The translations under genes were made by a program, and so were the position numbers. DNA of 64,000 nucleotides. It comes from Cotesia glomerata. Its lineage: Eukaryota > Arthropoda > Insecta > Hymenoptera > Braconidae. Under the pieces are notes generated by a model. The model did not search any database, had not been told where the DNA came from, and saw only the letters and a list, made by a program, of their open reading frames with translations. Below, piece by piece: positions 52,506-64,000 of the stretch; within the stretch, counting starts at the first letter, position 1; each line of letters opens with the position of its first letter. The stretch is from contig NC_058167.1 in assembly GCF_020080835.1 (NCBI RefSeq), forward strand, positions 3,658,659 to 3,722,658. The letters are read 5' to 3'.

Positions 52506-53337
52506 ATGTTTATGAAAATTTTTTCTTTAAAAAAAAAAATTTTTTTTGCTAATCACAAAAAGTGGAATACGATATTTATCATTACGTTTAAATAATTATG
52601 AAATAAAAAATTTAATCATAATAATATATATACGTCCATCTATATGTGTTTATTAGGATCAAGAGTTTTCCTTGAATTTCGAATGAAAGGTTTAAATGTT
52701 TAATATTCCGGCGGAAATGTTGGTCTTATAGAAAAATTTTTTAAACAAAAGTTTTGGGAAATTTAATTTTATGCAAAAAATGGCACTTACGATTTTTTGA
52801 AATGCTCAATAATATTTTTCACCGTAATTCTAAAATTGAGATTTATAATCAATGGTTTAAATTTTAGCTAATTATGAAAACCTTAATTTTAAAATTACGG
52901 TTTCCTTAATGGTCCTGAGAAAAAATTATAAGACATTTTTTTTATAGAATTAAATTTTGAACAACTTTTAATTAAAAGATTTTTTTAAACAACCAATGTT
53001 TTGCCATAAGAACATAAATTTGAAAATTAAAAAAAGCATTTCTTTTAGAAATCACATAAAGTGCATTATAATGTTTAACATTAAGTTCATATAATTCTTA
53101 AATAAAAAATTTGTTACATTTTCTATGAGATGTCTTGGTCTGCTCTTTTACTGTCTACAGATGAAATCATTATTTACTTTATTATTTATATAAATGTGAT
53201 GTTATAATGAGATAAAATATATCATAAAATCAATTTCTATATTGCATTTCTAAAAAGATTTTTTTTTACGTTCTCTATGAATAAGATGAATTTTTTTAAA
53301 TCTAAGACAACTTTTGATAAATCGACTTACTAAGTTT

Positions 53338-53340
<3 letters not shown>
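52506..53340. other. Unassigned AT-rich spacer
   Basis: No gene or structured repeat is recognised. It ends in the (AT)n run that borders the 7.6-kb element. Confidence 0.5.
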
Positions 53341-53370
<30 letters not shown>

Positions 53371-53373
<3 letters not shown>

Positions 53374-54460
53374 GGTGTACCAAAAAAGACGATATTTTTT
53401 TTCACTCTTAGCCCAAAATATGATAGGATATGTCTAAACAAAAATTCTGTCAAAAGGCCAGCTCTTAATTTCAATTTTAAGAGCTCCTTCATCGAACTTT
53501 AAGTTTTCCCATATAAATAACATGGAAAGTACGGTTTTAAACAGTATTTTACCCTGCAAGCTGTGAAGAAAATTTTTTTTGATAAAATGAATGATTGGAC
53601 CTTTTTAAGCATTAAATTTCTGAGAAAAAATTTCATTGAGTCATAAATCAATCGTCATTATTTAAGTTTTACGGATTTTTGAAATTTGAATTTTTGAAAA
53701 TTTTACGTTTTTGCATTTAACAGCCAAACTATTGGAGATAGAAAAAAAAAAAATTAAATAGCAATTTTGTAGTTCGTTTGATGCTCTATAACAAAGTTCT
53801 TAACAATTTTTTTGTATAATCAATAACAAAAAAGCTACAGACCTACAAAGTTTTGTTTTTATTATTTTTCACTTTTTTCAATTGAACTATCGATGATATA
53901 GAACAAAAATTTAGTATAAATTTTTTAGTATATCAAATTTGCAACAAAATTGTATAGGTGAGATTTTTCGTATTATTGATGGTTAAAAGTTACAGGCTCA
54001 ACAAATTCTATTTTTATGATTTTTCATCTATATCATGTAGTATATCAATAATATATATAAAAATTAATAATAAATATAAAGTACATTCAATTTTTACAAA
54101 TTTATGCTTGGTAAACTTTATATACTGTCTGCAGTTCAATATCGTTACAATATTATTGTTACTTCAGTAATGTTTTGCGTTAAAGAAATATTCAATGAAT
54201 ACAAATTGAGTGATTATCGAGACAAATGGTTAATTTTTTTAATCAGCAAGATTGAGATTCCTAGATCAAAAATTGTTTACTAAATTCCAGTAAGAATCAG
54301 AAAAACTACAATAAGAATTTGTGAAATAGAACCCTCCTTCAAGTTGATTACTATGACTAGATTATTATAATTTTGGTTCATGATAAAATTTACACGATTA
54401 GATTAAATAATGATGATAATAAATTTATAATCACTTAATAAAAATAACAGACAAAAACGA
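53371..54460 (+). repeat. Left ~1.09-kb terminal inverted repeat
   Basis: It pairs with 60037-60996. It has ~115 bp more than the right copy (54145-54260), next to CTGCAGTTC, which may be an insertion here or a deletion on the right. No genes. Confidence 0.85.
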
Positions 54461-54495
54461 TTATCATAGTTTCAATCGTGTAGTTAAATTTTGTT

Positions 54496-57400
54496 TTATT
54501 TCTTTGAATAAGTAGCTACAATTTTATTTTTGGTAACGTAAGGAAATTTTTTTCTGTGTTCTTCGACAACTTGCAATAAATATTGTTTTTGTTCTTCATT
54601 TCTCGTTAAGCAGTTGTTGTAGTCCTGGATTAATGCAACACCTCTTTCAGCGAGATCGTTGACAACTTTTAAGTCTGAAAACACAGATTTGCAATGTAGA
54701 TAATCTTGATCAAATGCCCAGAGCTCTGGATCCTTGTCCATAAATTGATACGGTAATTGATACTGCTCAAACAAAAATAGAGATTGCTTGCTAGCAAAAT
54801 CTTCGATGTTTTTCGATAATAATAAGCTTACGTCTTTGACGATAAATTTTTTTGAATTCGAAGCATTACTTTCTCGCGTTTTTATTGCAGTTACGGTTTG
54901 TCTCTTAGCATGTAAGGAAACTCTGTCATCAAACAAAGCTAACCCGACCAACTCTTCTGACAAGTACCATAAGTGTCTTGAAAATGTCACCGTTGCTGCT
55001 TCAGACATTTTTTTATGGACAGAACGGAATTCATAAAGATTTTGATCAGATTCAAATCTTGATAGGATGACTTTATCGCAGAAGGTGCATTAAACCATGA
55101 AACCGTGTAGAAATTAACTAGAAATAAGCAGACATATCTCAGTCCATTTACTTCAGTTGCATTGACTTTAAACTGTTTTTAAAAATGAAGATTTTTAAAG
55201 CATATAGAGCCTTAGCCATCCATCTTGCATGATGATTTGGTCCTGGAGCTCTAAATTTGATCCCGTTTTTCGGAGTACCACCTAAGAATATTAACACTAA
55301 TTCCAAAAGCTCTTTATAATCATCTCTGTCATGCTTTTTCTGGAATATAAAAATGTTCATTAAGTTTTAGAAAATTATTTCAAAAATTACGATCAAATTA
55401 TACATTACAACGAATAGTCATTTGTTATCTGAAAAAACCACTATGATCTAGTATTAAATCTCATGTCAGTTTTCAGTATTAGTTAAATTCGACTACTAGT
55501 CAAAAGTCTAAAGGAGCAAATGAATTTTTTTAATTTTTTAGTGATATTTGAAAGGCGGTACTTTCATCAATAACTGCTTGAACGAGAGACAAAAAATAGT
55601 ATTTTGAAATGTTGAGTTTTTAAACGGAGATTTCTAAAATTTTTTAGGAGGAAAAACGATCGGGAAATTCATTAATAATGGTCTGAGCTGCATTCTGACC
55701 GAAAAAATATCATTTTTTTTTAGTTTTATTTCGATCCGCACGACGTTTGGTGGTCAAATCGTTGATAATTAAATTAAAATCAATACACTGATAAGAAAAT
55801 TGACTTGAATCGAGAATAAAATCTTGAACTATTAAAACTATTTTGAAGAAAATGATTTTTTTTGATTCAAGAGAAAAAATTATTGACCAAAGAAAATTTC
55901 TTGGCTTAAGAATTTTTTCTCTAGACTCAAGAAAATCAGTTTTTTCAATATAGTTTTCATGGTTCAAGATTTTTTCTATTGAGTCAAAAGTTCACTTTTT
56001 TATCAGTATAGTTTTGTATTCTATTACAAGTATCTTAACAATAAATTATTAAGAAAAAAAAATTAAAAGTTAAAAATATCCGTATGAGGAACTGGAAACT
56101 TGAAAATACCTTATTGATTCTTATGGGTAAAACTATTTTTTATTTAAATATACTCGTTCAAATTCAATTGAAATATTCAAAAATTCATATATTTCTTAAA
56201 TTTTCTTATTTGTATAGTGCTCTCAAACTATGACTTAAGAGTATACTTTTTAAAGTGAATGTGCGAACATTAATTAATAGAAATGATCATTATAATTTAA
56301 ATTAACTACCTGCAGTTCAGTTACGATGAAACTAATTATTTCGTCTTTTTTACCGTGAACTTCTTTATTTATAATGGAATCTTGAATACCAGTCTCATAC
56401 TTTGTTTGGTCTATGTTCTTCCAAGAGTTTTGGAACCGTACAAAAATCGGTACATTAGGAGAATTTGATCCTGGCCAAACAACTTCAACAACGCTTCTCA
56501 AAATCAACTCATATATGTGATGTCGACATGCCAAATATAGTAATGGCTTTTTTAGCATTTGTTCTAAGCGACTGCATGTTTCCTTTATCAGATCCTACAA
56601 TAAAAATGATTAGAAAATTAAATAAAATTCGATACCAATTGATACTTTCGAGAATATCAAAAATTTAAGAATTTCGTACACTAAAGTATTGAAAATAAGT
56701 CATACACCGTGTACGTGAAAGACATGGACCGGAAAATTTTTTCTTAGTATAATAAATAGGGTGTGCCAAAATTCAATCCCCATGAGAAACCTTTTAAAAT
56801 TGGAATTTTGAGTTCTGCTTTTAACAGGAGCTGTGTTTGGGCATTTCCTAAGATATTCTGGATTGAGACAATTTACATGATTTTCATAGAACTTTTAACA
56901 GGAGCTTTGTTTGCTCATTTCCGCTGAAATTTCCGCATTTGAGCCGGAAATGCCCAAACAAAGCTCCTGTTAAAAGTTCTATGAAAATCATGTAAATTGT
57001 CTCAACTCAAAATATCTCAGAAAATTCCCAAACTCAACTCCTGTTAAAAGCAGAACTCAAAATTCAGGTTTCTGAAATGAACTTTGGCACACCCTAATAA
57101 AGTAATAAACTAATTAATTCAATTTCTAGTTTTAATCAAAGTGTATAGAGTAGAAAATCATCGAAAAAAATTTTCCAAATATTTGCTGATCTTTGAGACG
57201 GTCTATAGACTTCAATCATTTTTAAAACGTCATCATAAGACTCTTCTAGAGAATTTCTTTCTCGTCTTTTTGACTTTATTTCAAACTCTGTTCGATTATT
57301 TGGTGCTAAGTTATCGTCGGTGAGAGTAAAAAAGTCTTTTTTGAGTTTAACAATCGATTTCTCAGAAAATAATGATCTCCGTAAGAGTAAAAAGAGGGTC

Positions 57401-59644
57401 TTGAAAACTACAAAATATTCTGTACAAGCGGTCAACGGATGTTAATAAAAGAATTTTTGCGAATTAAAAATTTCGTCTAAAAAAAATTTGGATGCGTATG
57501 TATATTCAGATTACTTAGTATCAATTAAGATGTAATGAATAATTGGAGGATATTTTCTGTAGTTTTTGAATTTTAAAATGCCCTAAAAAAACTCTGAACG
57601 TTTTAAAGCGCTGGGATTTTTTCTCATAAGTACCCGTCAAAAATCAATTAGATCTTTTTAAATTATAAAGATATCTTTCTCAATTTGTATGCTCTTTTGA
57701 AGATTAAGTTATCCTTACGAAGCAACATTTTCTCTTTCAACAAATGTCAATTGTTGTAGAGAACACAAAAGGTGCAAATTTTTCGAAAAGAAAACTTGAG
57801 AAAAGAAATTTTCTTTAATTTTAACAGAATATGAGCAAATTCTTGGAAGTTTTTGTCATTTTCTTATGATTTATATTACCTCAACACTGTTCACGCTCAA
57901 AAATTTTAAAGTTCAGATTTAAAAACAATACTGTATGATTATTTTCCTTCAAATTAGAGGCTTTTAAAATCACCAAAAAATTTTAAATTTTTGTTTATTT
58001 ACCTTAATTTTTGTAATAAGTATATTTACCTGTGTTTGTAGGACAAGTATCAAAACACATTGCTTTAATACGATCCAAGATGTTCCATTCATTTATAATT
58101 TCCTTGATAGCGATAGCTTGATTTAACCAGTCCCACGATCAAGCTTAGGTACTCTAATAATTGCTGAGTATTAACACCTGATAAGATTATTGGAAGTCTT
58201 TCAACTTTGTCCCGGCCAGTTATATCAGGCAGTAACTTCCCATCCCAATGGATAACAACGCATTGAGCAATTCTCAAGTCAGTTTTTAAATCTTTGGCAA
58301 TTTCCTTTCTTAATTCTATCCGATTTCGATGAACCGTACGGTGACTTATAGAGACATCATTTAAATTATGTCCCAAAGCCGATGCAATAGCGAAAATAAG
58401 ATGTGTCGCTTGTCTACTGGTAACGTTAGCTCTATCCATTGCTGAAACAACTTCCGGTGTCATTAATTTGATTTTTAGTTTTGGTTCTAGAGGTAGTTCA
58501 TTAGAAAAGTCAGAAGTAGTAGAACTATTTGATTGAGTTGATGCAGTAGAAGCAGTAGAATGTTGTGAAAAGAGGCAACATAGAGTCTATAAATGGAAAT
58601 TTTTAAGAGTACAAATTAAGGAAAATTGAGAAAAGAGTTCAATTTCATCAGCTCATGAAAGAGATCACTAAGAAAAAAAAATTGATTTTGAAAGGAATAG
58701 GCATTGTTGTGACAAAAATAGACTTATTGAAAATTTTCATAACTTTATTTCTTAGCTGAAGAAATCCCAATTATTATCATAGCAACTTTCTCGTTGAAAT
58801 TAATTTTATTTGATTCGGAAAAAAAAAACAATCTTAGAAAGACAACTTGCGAATTCACATCCAAAATTGTTTTTTCCAAATCTAGAAAACTTTTGAACAA
58901 GAAAGTTACTGTTAATAAAATTTTAATTTCTTCAGCTAAGAAATGAAATTGATGAAAAAGTTTTATCAAATTAACTTTTATTGCAACATTGCTAATTAAA
59001 ATAAATTTTTCTCTCAGTGTAGATTATAAAAAATAGAACAAAAACACCTATCTAATATACCTGCTAGATCAATCTCGTTAATGTCTGAGTTTGTTTCTGT
59101 ACTTTCCACTTGAACAACATTCAAGTTATTATCTAGGCAAATAGTTGCTGTACTTAGCACTTCTTGAACATCGGTAGCGTTTTTTTAACAACTGGCTAGT
59201 TTTACAGATGTGCCGACTATCAATCAGAATTCTTTTTTGAGGAGAATTCAGAATCTGTAAAGCATTCTGCGGTGCAATATCAAATAACCGATCAAGAGAA
59301 TCTCTGAAATTTTTTTCAACTAATAGTTGAGCTGGAGATCTTTTTCGAGCTTTATTCACTTGAGTTATTTGCCAATCTTTGTACAATTTTTCAATTTTTA
59401 CGATTGTATTATGTGAGTTGTTTGCAGGCAATGAAAACTTATTCCACACCTTACTAACCTCAAAAAGAACAAGTTTAGCACTTTCGCGGATAATTCGTTT
59501 TTCTGTTCTATGTTTGTAGAAAAACAAACATAAAACGTCACGATTCATCGGTAATTTTAAATTATTTAAATTTTTCGATTCGAAGCCAACTAAGTTGATG
59601 TATTTTCTTTGATTAGTTTTACTAGACATTGTTTTTTTTTCCAA
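54496..59644 (-). pseudogene. Transposase-like gene with introns, frameshifted
   Basis: Exon 1 ~59644-59062 (start MEKKTMSSKTNQRKY; donor gcag|GTATAT) with a one-base slip in an A run near 59184. Exon 2 ~58588-58032 has VVIHWDGKLLPDITGRDKVE and, after at least two slips near 58141 and 58122, KAMCFDTCPTNTG before donor GTAAAT. Exon 3, 56594-56310, has LLYLACRHHIYELIL and ends at donor GTAGTT. Last exon ~55338-54496 has RAPGPNHHARWMAKALYALK, then after two slips HLWYLSEELVGLALFDD and NDLAERGVALIQDYN. I recall this protein type in many invertebrate genomes with HLWYLSEEL and HHARWMAKA. Asp in HWDGK and CFDT and Glu in AERG are candidate DDE residues, by inference. The open frame at 57136-57435 may be another exon. 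It cannot be active as it stands. Confidence 0.7.
56757..57096. mobile_element. 340-bp foldback MITE inside the transposase-like gene
   Basis: TAGGGTGTGCCAAAATTCAA and, inverted, TAGGGTGTGCCAAAGTTCAT. The arms extend almost to the centre (ACAGGAGCTTTGTTTG / CAAACAAAGCTCCTGT around 56892-56975). The first ~13 bases agree with the ends of the surrounding 7.6-kb element. It lies between exons 2 and 3. Confidence 0.85.
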
Positions 59645-60036
59645 AAAGTATAATTGTTGTTATTACATAAATAACTCTTAAAAAACCAACCTCAATTGAA
59701 GACTAATTAAAACGAAAGACAATAGAATTCACTAATTGGCGTTCTCCCGGGGAAAATTTATCAATTAAGCGGTAAAACAATAAATGCTTAGAGGGCGTTA
59801 AATGCGAATTCCTTAGGATAATTTGAATTTAAATTTGAATATTGGCAGCAATAACAACTTCATTTTTATAGAAAACACATAGTTCAATGCAAATATTAAT
59901 ATTTATAGAAACATAAACATAAAATATTGAGAATTTATTTTTGTGTAATAATTTTTCTGGGTTAAATTGCGATTAATTGATATTGAAAAGGAAACATATT
60001 TCTTTAGAGTCTAAATATATAATCAAAACTATAAAA

Positions 60037-60993
60037 AACTTTTTTATCTGTTTTATTTGCAAAGTAATTATAAATTTATTATCATCATTATTTAATCTAA
60101 TCGTGTATATTTCATCATAAACCATAATTATAATAATCTAGTCATAGTAAACAACTTGAAGGAGGGTTCTATTTCACAAATTCTTATTGTAGTTCTTCTG
60201 ATTCTTACTGGATTTTAGTAAACAATTTTTGATCTAGGAACTGCAGACAGTATATAAAGTTTACCAAGCATAAATTTGTAAAAAATTGAATGTACTTTAT
60301 ATTTCTTATTAATTTTTTATATATATTAATGATATATTACATGATATAGATGAAAAATCATAAAAATAGAATTTGTTGAGCCTGTAACTTTTAACCATCA
60401 ATAATACGAAAAATCTCACCTATACAATTTTGTTGCAAATTTGATATACTAAAAAATTTATACTAAATTTTTTGTTCTATATCATCGATAGTTCAATTGA
60501 AAAAAGTGAAAAATAATAAAAACAAAACTTTGTAGGTCTGTAGCTTTTTGTTATTGATTATACAAAAATTGTTAAGAACTTTGTTATAGAGCATCAAACG
60601 AACTACAAAATTGCTATTTAATTTTTTTCTATCTCCAATAGTTTGGCTGTTAAATGCAAAAACGTAAAATTTTCAAAAATTCAAATTTCAAAGATCCGTA
60701 AAAACTTAAATAATGACGATTGATTTATGACTCAATGAAATTTTTCTCAGAAATTTAATGCTTAAAAGGTCCAATCATTCATTTTATCAAAAAATTTTCT
60801 TCACAGCTTGCAGGGTAAAATACTGTTTAAAACCGTACTTTCCATGTTATTTATATGGGAAAACTTAAAGTTCGATGAAGGAGCTCTTAAAATTGAAATT
60901 AAGAGCTGGCCTTTTGACAGAATTTTTGTTTAGACATATCCTATCATATTTTGGGCTAAGAGTGAAAAAAAAATATCGTCTTTTTTGGCACAC

Positions 60994-60996
<3 letters not shown>
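60037..60996 (-). repeat. Right ~0.96-kb terminal inverted repeat
   Basis: It is the complement of 53371-54460, with a few substitutions and without the ~115-bp left insert. It is followed by (AT)n. Confidence 0.85.
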
Positions 60997-61057
<61 letters not shown>

Positions 61058-61059
<2 letters not shown>

Positions 61060-62414
61060 AGATAACAAAATGACGTATTAAGTTATTCCGAATGAGCTCA
61101 GATTTCTGATTTGGACGTCAGAGTCTACGTCTAAAAGACGTCTTTAAGACCTTCTGAAGAGGTCGAATGCGCCGCTTATTGTAGACTTTAAGAACTCATC
61201 AAAACGAGCTCTTAAAGAGCTCTTTTTTCTGAACTCGCACAAATAAATGATTTTTTATCTCTATATGCTATTATAATGATAACAATAATAAGAACACAAC
61301 AAAAATAATATTAATAATAATAATAATAATAAAAGTAAATTATGAAAAATAATTCAGAGTTTCATGAAGCACCGATGCTGATTTCGAATGTTTATTATTT
61401 TAGTTAGACCTAATATTGTCGGTTTAAAAAGAGAAAGTGAAAATCGCAATTGCCGTAACTAAGATTCAAACCCTAGTCGCGCGCGTGCTAGATCGATACC
61501 TAACCCCCTACGCTGTTCAAACGATATGTTGTTACACATCTCATTATTCTTATAAGCTAAGTTTATATAGTGATGAAATGTTGCGATCATTGTCTATATT
61601 ATTTATTCTATTTGATACTGTGTATCGATAGAGAAAAAGTAACTAATACGGATATTTATATACTAAAAAATATTTAAAATTCTACCTGTAATATTTTTTT
61701 AAATAGTCTATATAAATTTTGTTTACTTTTCACAATATAAAATCTAATAGATAAATTAATGAATATTAAAAATTCAACAATAATTAATAAGTATATAGTT
61801 ATAAGATATCGTTAAATTCGAATAAAATGTTTAAAATTGATACATGCAAAGTACTCCTTAAATCTAGAAAGTTCACATAATTTTTTCAGATTAGAATCCA
61901 ATTTTATTATTTTATCTAAATTAGTTTGATTACGAACCAGATTTTAACATTATTGCTTATTACTTCATAATATGATTTAAAATTTTTGAAAAATTTAATT
62001 AACCTGGATTAAGAGAAATGAGTTAACCTATGCCAAGTGTATATCTATATATTAATCTATTCAAATTGTTTTAAATTATTTAATTCGAATTATTTTTAAT
62101 CATTTTCAATTTAATTTCTCAATCAGGAAAGTAATAAATGAAAAATGAATAAGATTTTGACAGCTTTATATTAAAAAGAAATTTGTGTTTTTGTTTATAA
62201 TGTCTATAAGCTCATTATACGCAACTCAAAAAGAAGTCCAAAAAAGGGACTCAGTTAGATGTCAAAAAATTGACTCCAAACTTATGAGTTCATTAAGAGC
62301 TCTTAGTTCTGACCTCGTAAAAAAGAGCTCCTTAAGACGTCACATTAGGACTTCTATAAGAAGTTTTTTAAAAGACTTCATACTGAAATCTTTCTGACTT
62401 GGATGCTGACTGGG
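61058..62414. mobile_element. ~1.36-kb element with short imperfect TIRs in (TA)n
   Basis: ACCAGATAACAAAATGACG at the left and, inverted, ACCCAGTCAGCATCCAAGTC at the right lie between (TA)n runs. Both subterminal regions carry GAGCTC, GACGTC and AAGACTTC/GAAGTC-like words (gacgtctttaagaccttctg, gagctccttaagacgtcac). The centre is AT-rich and holds a tRNA-like sequence. No gene. Confidence 0.5.
61451..61530 (-). ncRNA. tRNA-like sequence
   Basis: On the minus strand GCGTAGGGGGTTAGGTATCG leads to GCGCGCGACTAGGGTTTGAATC. It is the same family as 20349-20420. The B box is decayed (GGTTTGAATC). Confidence 0.4.
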
Positions 62415-62435
62415 TATATATATATATATATATAT

Positions 62436-63280
62436 TAGGGTGCTTTTTTTTTTTCAACTATTTTTTTTTTTTCAGTCCCATCGTGAAATTTTGTTGCAAG
62501 TACCCAAAATAAAAATACCCTGAAAGTTTGGACCCTTAATATTAATATTAAGACCTCGACCCAGGCGTTTAAATATTTCCCCTTAAAAATTTCTATAGCT
62601 CAGTGGCATTTCATAGCATTGCTTCGACCGTGGACGGGTTTTTTCAAAATTGAATGCTCTACAAAAGTGTCTATTGCGGCTAAGCCGTAACTCGAATCGG
62701 CAAGGTAGTACAGGCCTCTAAACTTGATTTTTCCATGAAATTCGCGTTTTTTCGCATTTATCTCGTGAATGACAAGAGCTACAGAAAAAATGTAAATGAC
62801 AAACTTGTAGAGCATTCAATTTCCTATAAAAAAAGGTCCTAAGCATCAAGTCGCTAAAATCAATATTTTCGGAGATATTTATCCGAGTCGAAATTTAGAG
62901 CCCAAATAGAGCCTCCTAAGGTAGGACTCCGGTCGGATCTATTCTCATGTTGAATTAAGTCCGACTGTAGACCCCAAAGTGGTACAAATTTCCGTTTTTA
63001 CCACTTCAGTGTCGGACCTAATTTAACACGTGCAAAGAACCTACTTAGAGCCCAGAAGTCCGACAGGATTACTATAACGCATGCAAAATTTATTCTGCGC
63101 ACACCAGGCCCCTATGATCCACCATTTTGTGATTAACTATAAAAATATTTTGAATAAAAAATTAATAGAAGAGAACTTTTATAGTTTTTACTTCAAAGTG
63201 CATTTTGGACTCAGAAATTTACCAGATATAACATACGTTAGTCTAAACTTAAACACTCGCCTACCTAGCCAGAAGAAATA
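62436..63280. other. Possible DNA-element end (TAGGGTGCTTTTTTTTTT) and non-coding sequence
   Basis: TAGGGTGC follows (TA)n directly, like the ends of the 7.6-kb element, but no matching inverse end is seen in the window. Downstream is non-coding sequence with GTCCGAC/GTCGGAC words near 62925-63065 (GACTCCGGTCGGATC, AGTCCGACTG, GTCGGACC, AGTCCGACAGG). Nothing is clearly coding. Confidence 0.35.
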
Positions 63281-63290
63281 AATTAAATAC

Positions 63291-63365
63291 GCCCTAACAA
63301 AGATTCGAACACACGACCCTACAGACGCGAAGCCGATGCTTAACCGATTACGCTACTACGAACGA
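63291..63365 (-). ncRNA. tRNA-like sequence
   Basis: On the minus strand TAGCGTAATCGGTTAAGCAT resembles a D-arm, and GGGTCGTGTGTTCGAATCTT resembles a T-arm with a B box (GTTCGAATC). No good acceptor stem. SINE head or tRNA pseudogene. Confidence 0.5.
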
Positions 63366-63508
63366 TAGTACGTGAATTAATTTTGTTTGAATATGAATTA
63401 TTGACTGTATTGAAATATAGATGACAAGTTAGAAATGTTGTCAATCATCGTTACTACTATACTAGTAAAGCTACGTACTATAATTAAATAAATTCAAAAG
63501 AATTTTTT

Positions 63509-63556
63509 TTAACTTCCCGCTAAGAAAATTGAAAATTTTCGAAAATCGGGAAGTTA
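63509..63556 (+). repeat. ACTTCCCGCT-family head hairpin only
   Basis: Only TAACTTCCCGCTAAGAAAAT to the inverted cgggaagtta is present (~48 bp), the smallest clear fragment of the family. Confidence 0.75.
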
Positions 63557-63824
63557 AAAATATTTCGTAAAAATTGAAATAAGTATTTATTAATTTTTAC
63601 AAAATCTAAATGTACCTTTTCGGTAATTTTAAAAAGCTGTAAAAAATTTTAAATAAGATTTTAAAATATTTTCTTAAATTTTAAAGAGCTTTAAAGAATT
63701 TTTAAAAATTTTAAAATACTTTAAAGAATTTTCAAAAATTTTCCGTAATTATATAGAAGTGGGACTCAGGTTTTTTCAAATTATGAAATCACTATGAGAA
63801 ATTGTTTTTAACCAAATGATTTAT
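63557..63824. other. AT-rich spacer
   Basis: It has repeated AATTTTAAA / TTTAAAGA words and no gene. Confidence 0.5.
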
Positions 63825-64000
63825 TTTTAACTTCCCGCTAAAAATCTCAGATTTTCAAAAATCGGGAAGTTATTGTTTTTACCCCGTTTGGCAAAAATCG
63901 AGTTTTCATCAGATCTCGACGTTTGAAGGTCACAGGAAGCTTCCCTGACTACCCCCGCGATGTTGTCACTATGTCTGTATGTATGTATGTGTGTGTGTGT
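63825..64000 (+). repeat. ACTTCCCGCT-family repeat, head, cut by window end
   Basis: The head hairpin, CCCCGTTTGGCAAAAATCGA, the CATCAGATCTCGACG block and the beginning of the TG core are visible; the copy continues outside the window. Confidence 0.85.

Larger units (their letters stand above)
53371..60996. mobile_element. 7.6-kb DNA transposon with ~1-kb terminal inverted repeats
   Basis: TAGGGTGTACCAAAAAAGAC at 53371 is matched in inverse at 60996 (TAGGTGTGCCAAAAAAGACG). Left and right arms stay alignable to about 54460 and 60037, except for one ~115-bp indel near 54145-54260. The arms carry ATATGATAGGATATGTCTAA and TGCTTGGTAAACTTTATATA. Both borders lie in (AT)n, so the target duplication cannot be read. 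Inside is one minus-strand, intron-containing transposase-like gene (54496-59644) and one MITE. Confidence 0.85.

Noticed and set aside
62600..62815. 71-codon minus-strand ORF with a possible signal peptide
   Set aside because: It is short, in AT-rich sequence next to a transposon-like end, with no supporting splice sites or similarity that I can recognise.

Overview
The window is eukaryotic, AT-rich nuclear DNA made almost entirely of layered mobile elements and satellites. GT-AG introns, R1-clade non-LTR retrotransposons, TIR transposons, foldback MITEs and tRNA-like short elements point to an arthropod. A hymenopteran parasitoid is my best guess from the style of the repeats, but no host gene settles it. 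I see no bacterial genes, operons or CRISPR array.

Layout. 1-3.9 kb: a host-like exon with a BEN-like domain (993-1209) and an acidic C-terminal ORF (3340-3822), with MITEs, a degenerate antisense coding stretch and one copy of the dominant repeat, here called the ACTTCCCGCT family. 3.9-9.1 kb: rearranged copies of that family, a 54-bp minisatellite and a 5'-truncated R1 element. 9.3-11.5 kb: a non-autonomous DNA element carrying another family copy. 11.75-14.68 kb: a transposon with ~350-bp TIRs encoding a FEN/XPG-like (PIN-fold) nuclease with a Cys-rich tail, hit by two MITEs. 15.3-22.4 kb: a ~185-bp satellite array interrupted by a family copy and two DNA elements. 22.4-29.3 kb: a 132-bp tandem repeat, a duplicated tRNA-like unit, an LTR-like block, foldback MITEs and a 0.94-kb TIR element. 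29.8-49.9 kb: nested R1-clade retrotransposons of two families (A and B), inserted in the (TG)n core of a family copy, plus LTR-like and TIR insertions. 49.9-52.1 kb: a ~196-bp satellite and another family copy with a 452-bp insertion. 53.37-61.0 kb: a 7.6-kb element with ~1-kb TIRs and a decayed, intron-containing transposase-like gene. 61-64 kb: further TIR elements, tRNA-like sequences and the start of another family copy.

The ACTTCCCGCT family is about 0.83-0.95 kb. It has a subterminal inverted pair (ACTTCCCGCT / AGCGGGAAGT), a (TG)n core and GAGCTC-hairpin tails, and resembles DINE-1/Helentron-associated elements. Its (TG)n/(AC)n core is where the R1 elements end: three R1 copies have the junction poly(A)-(AC)n on their sense strand, which suggests microsatellite-targeted insertion as known for Waldo-type R1 elements. 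Only the family-A copy at 34682-38611 has a long intact ORF1 and a nearly open ORF2. The other element genes are visibly broken.
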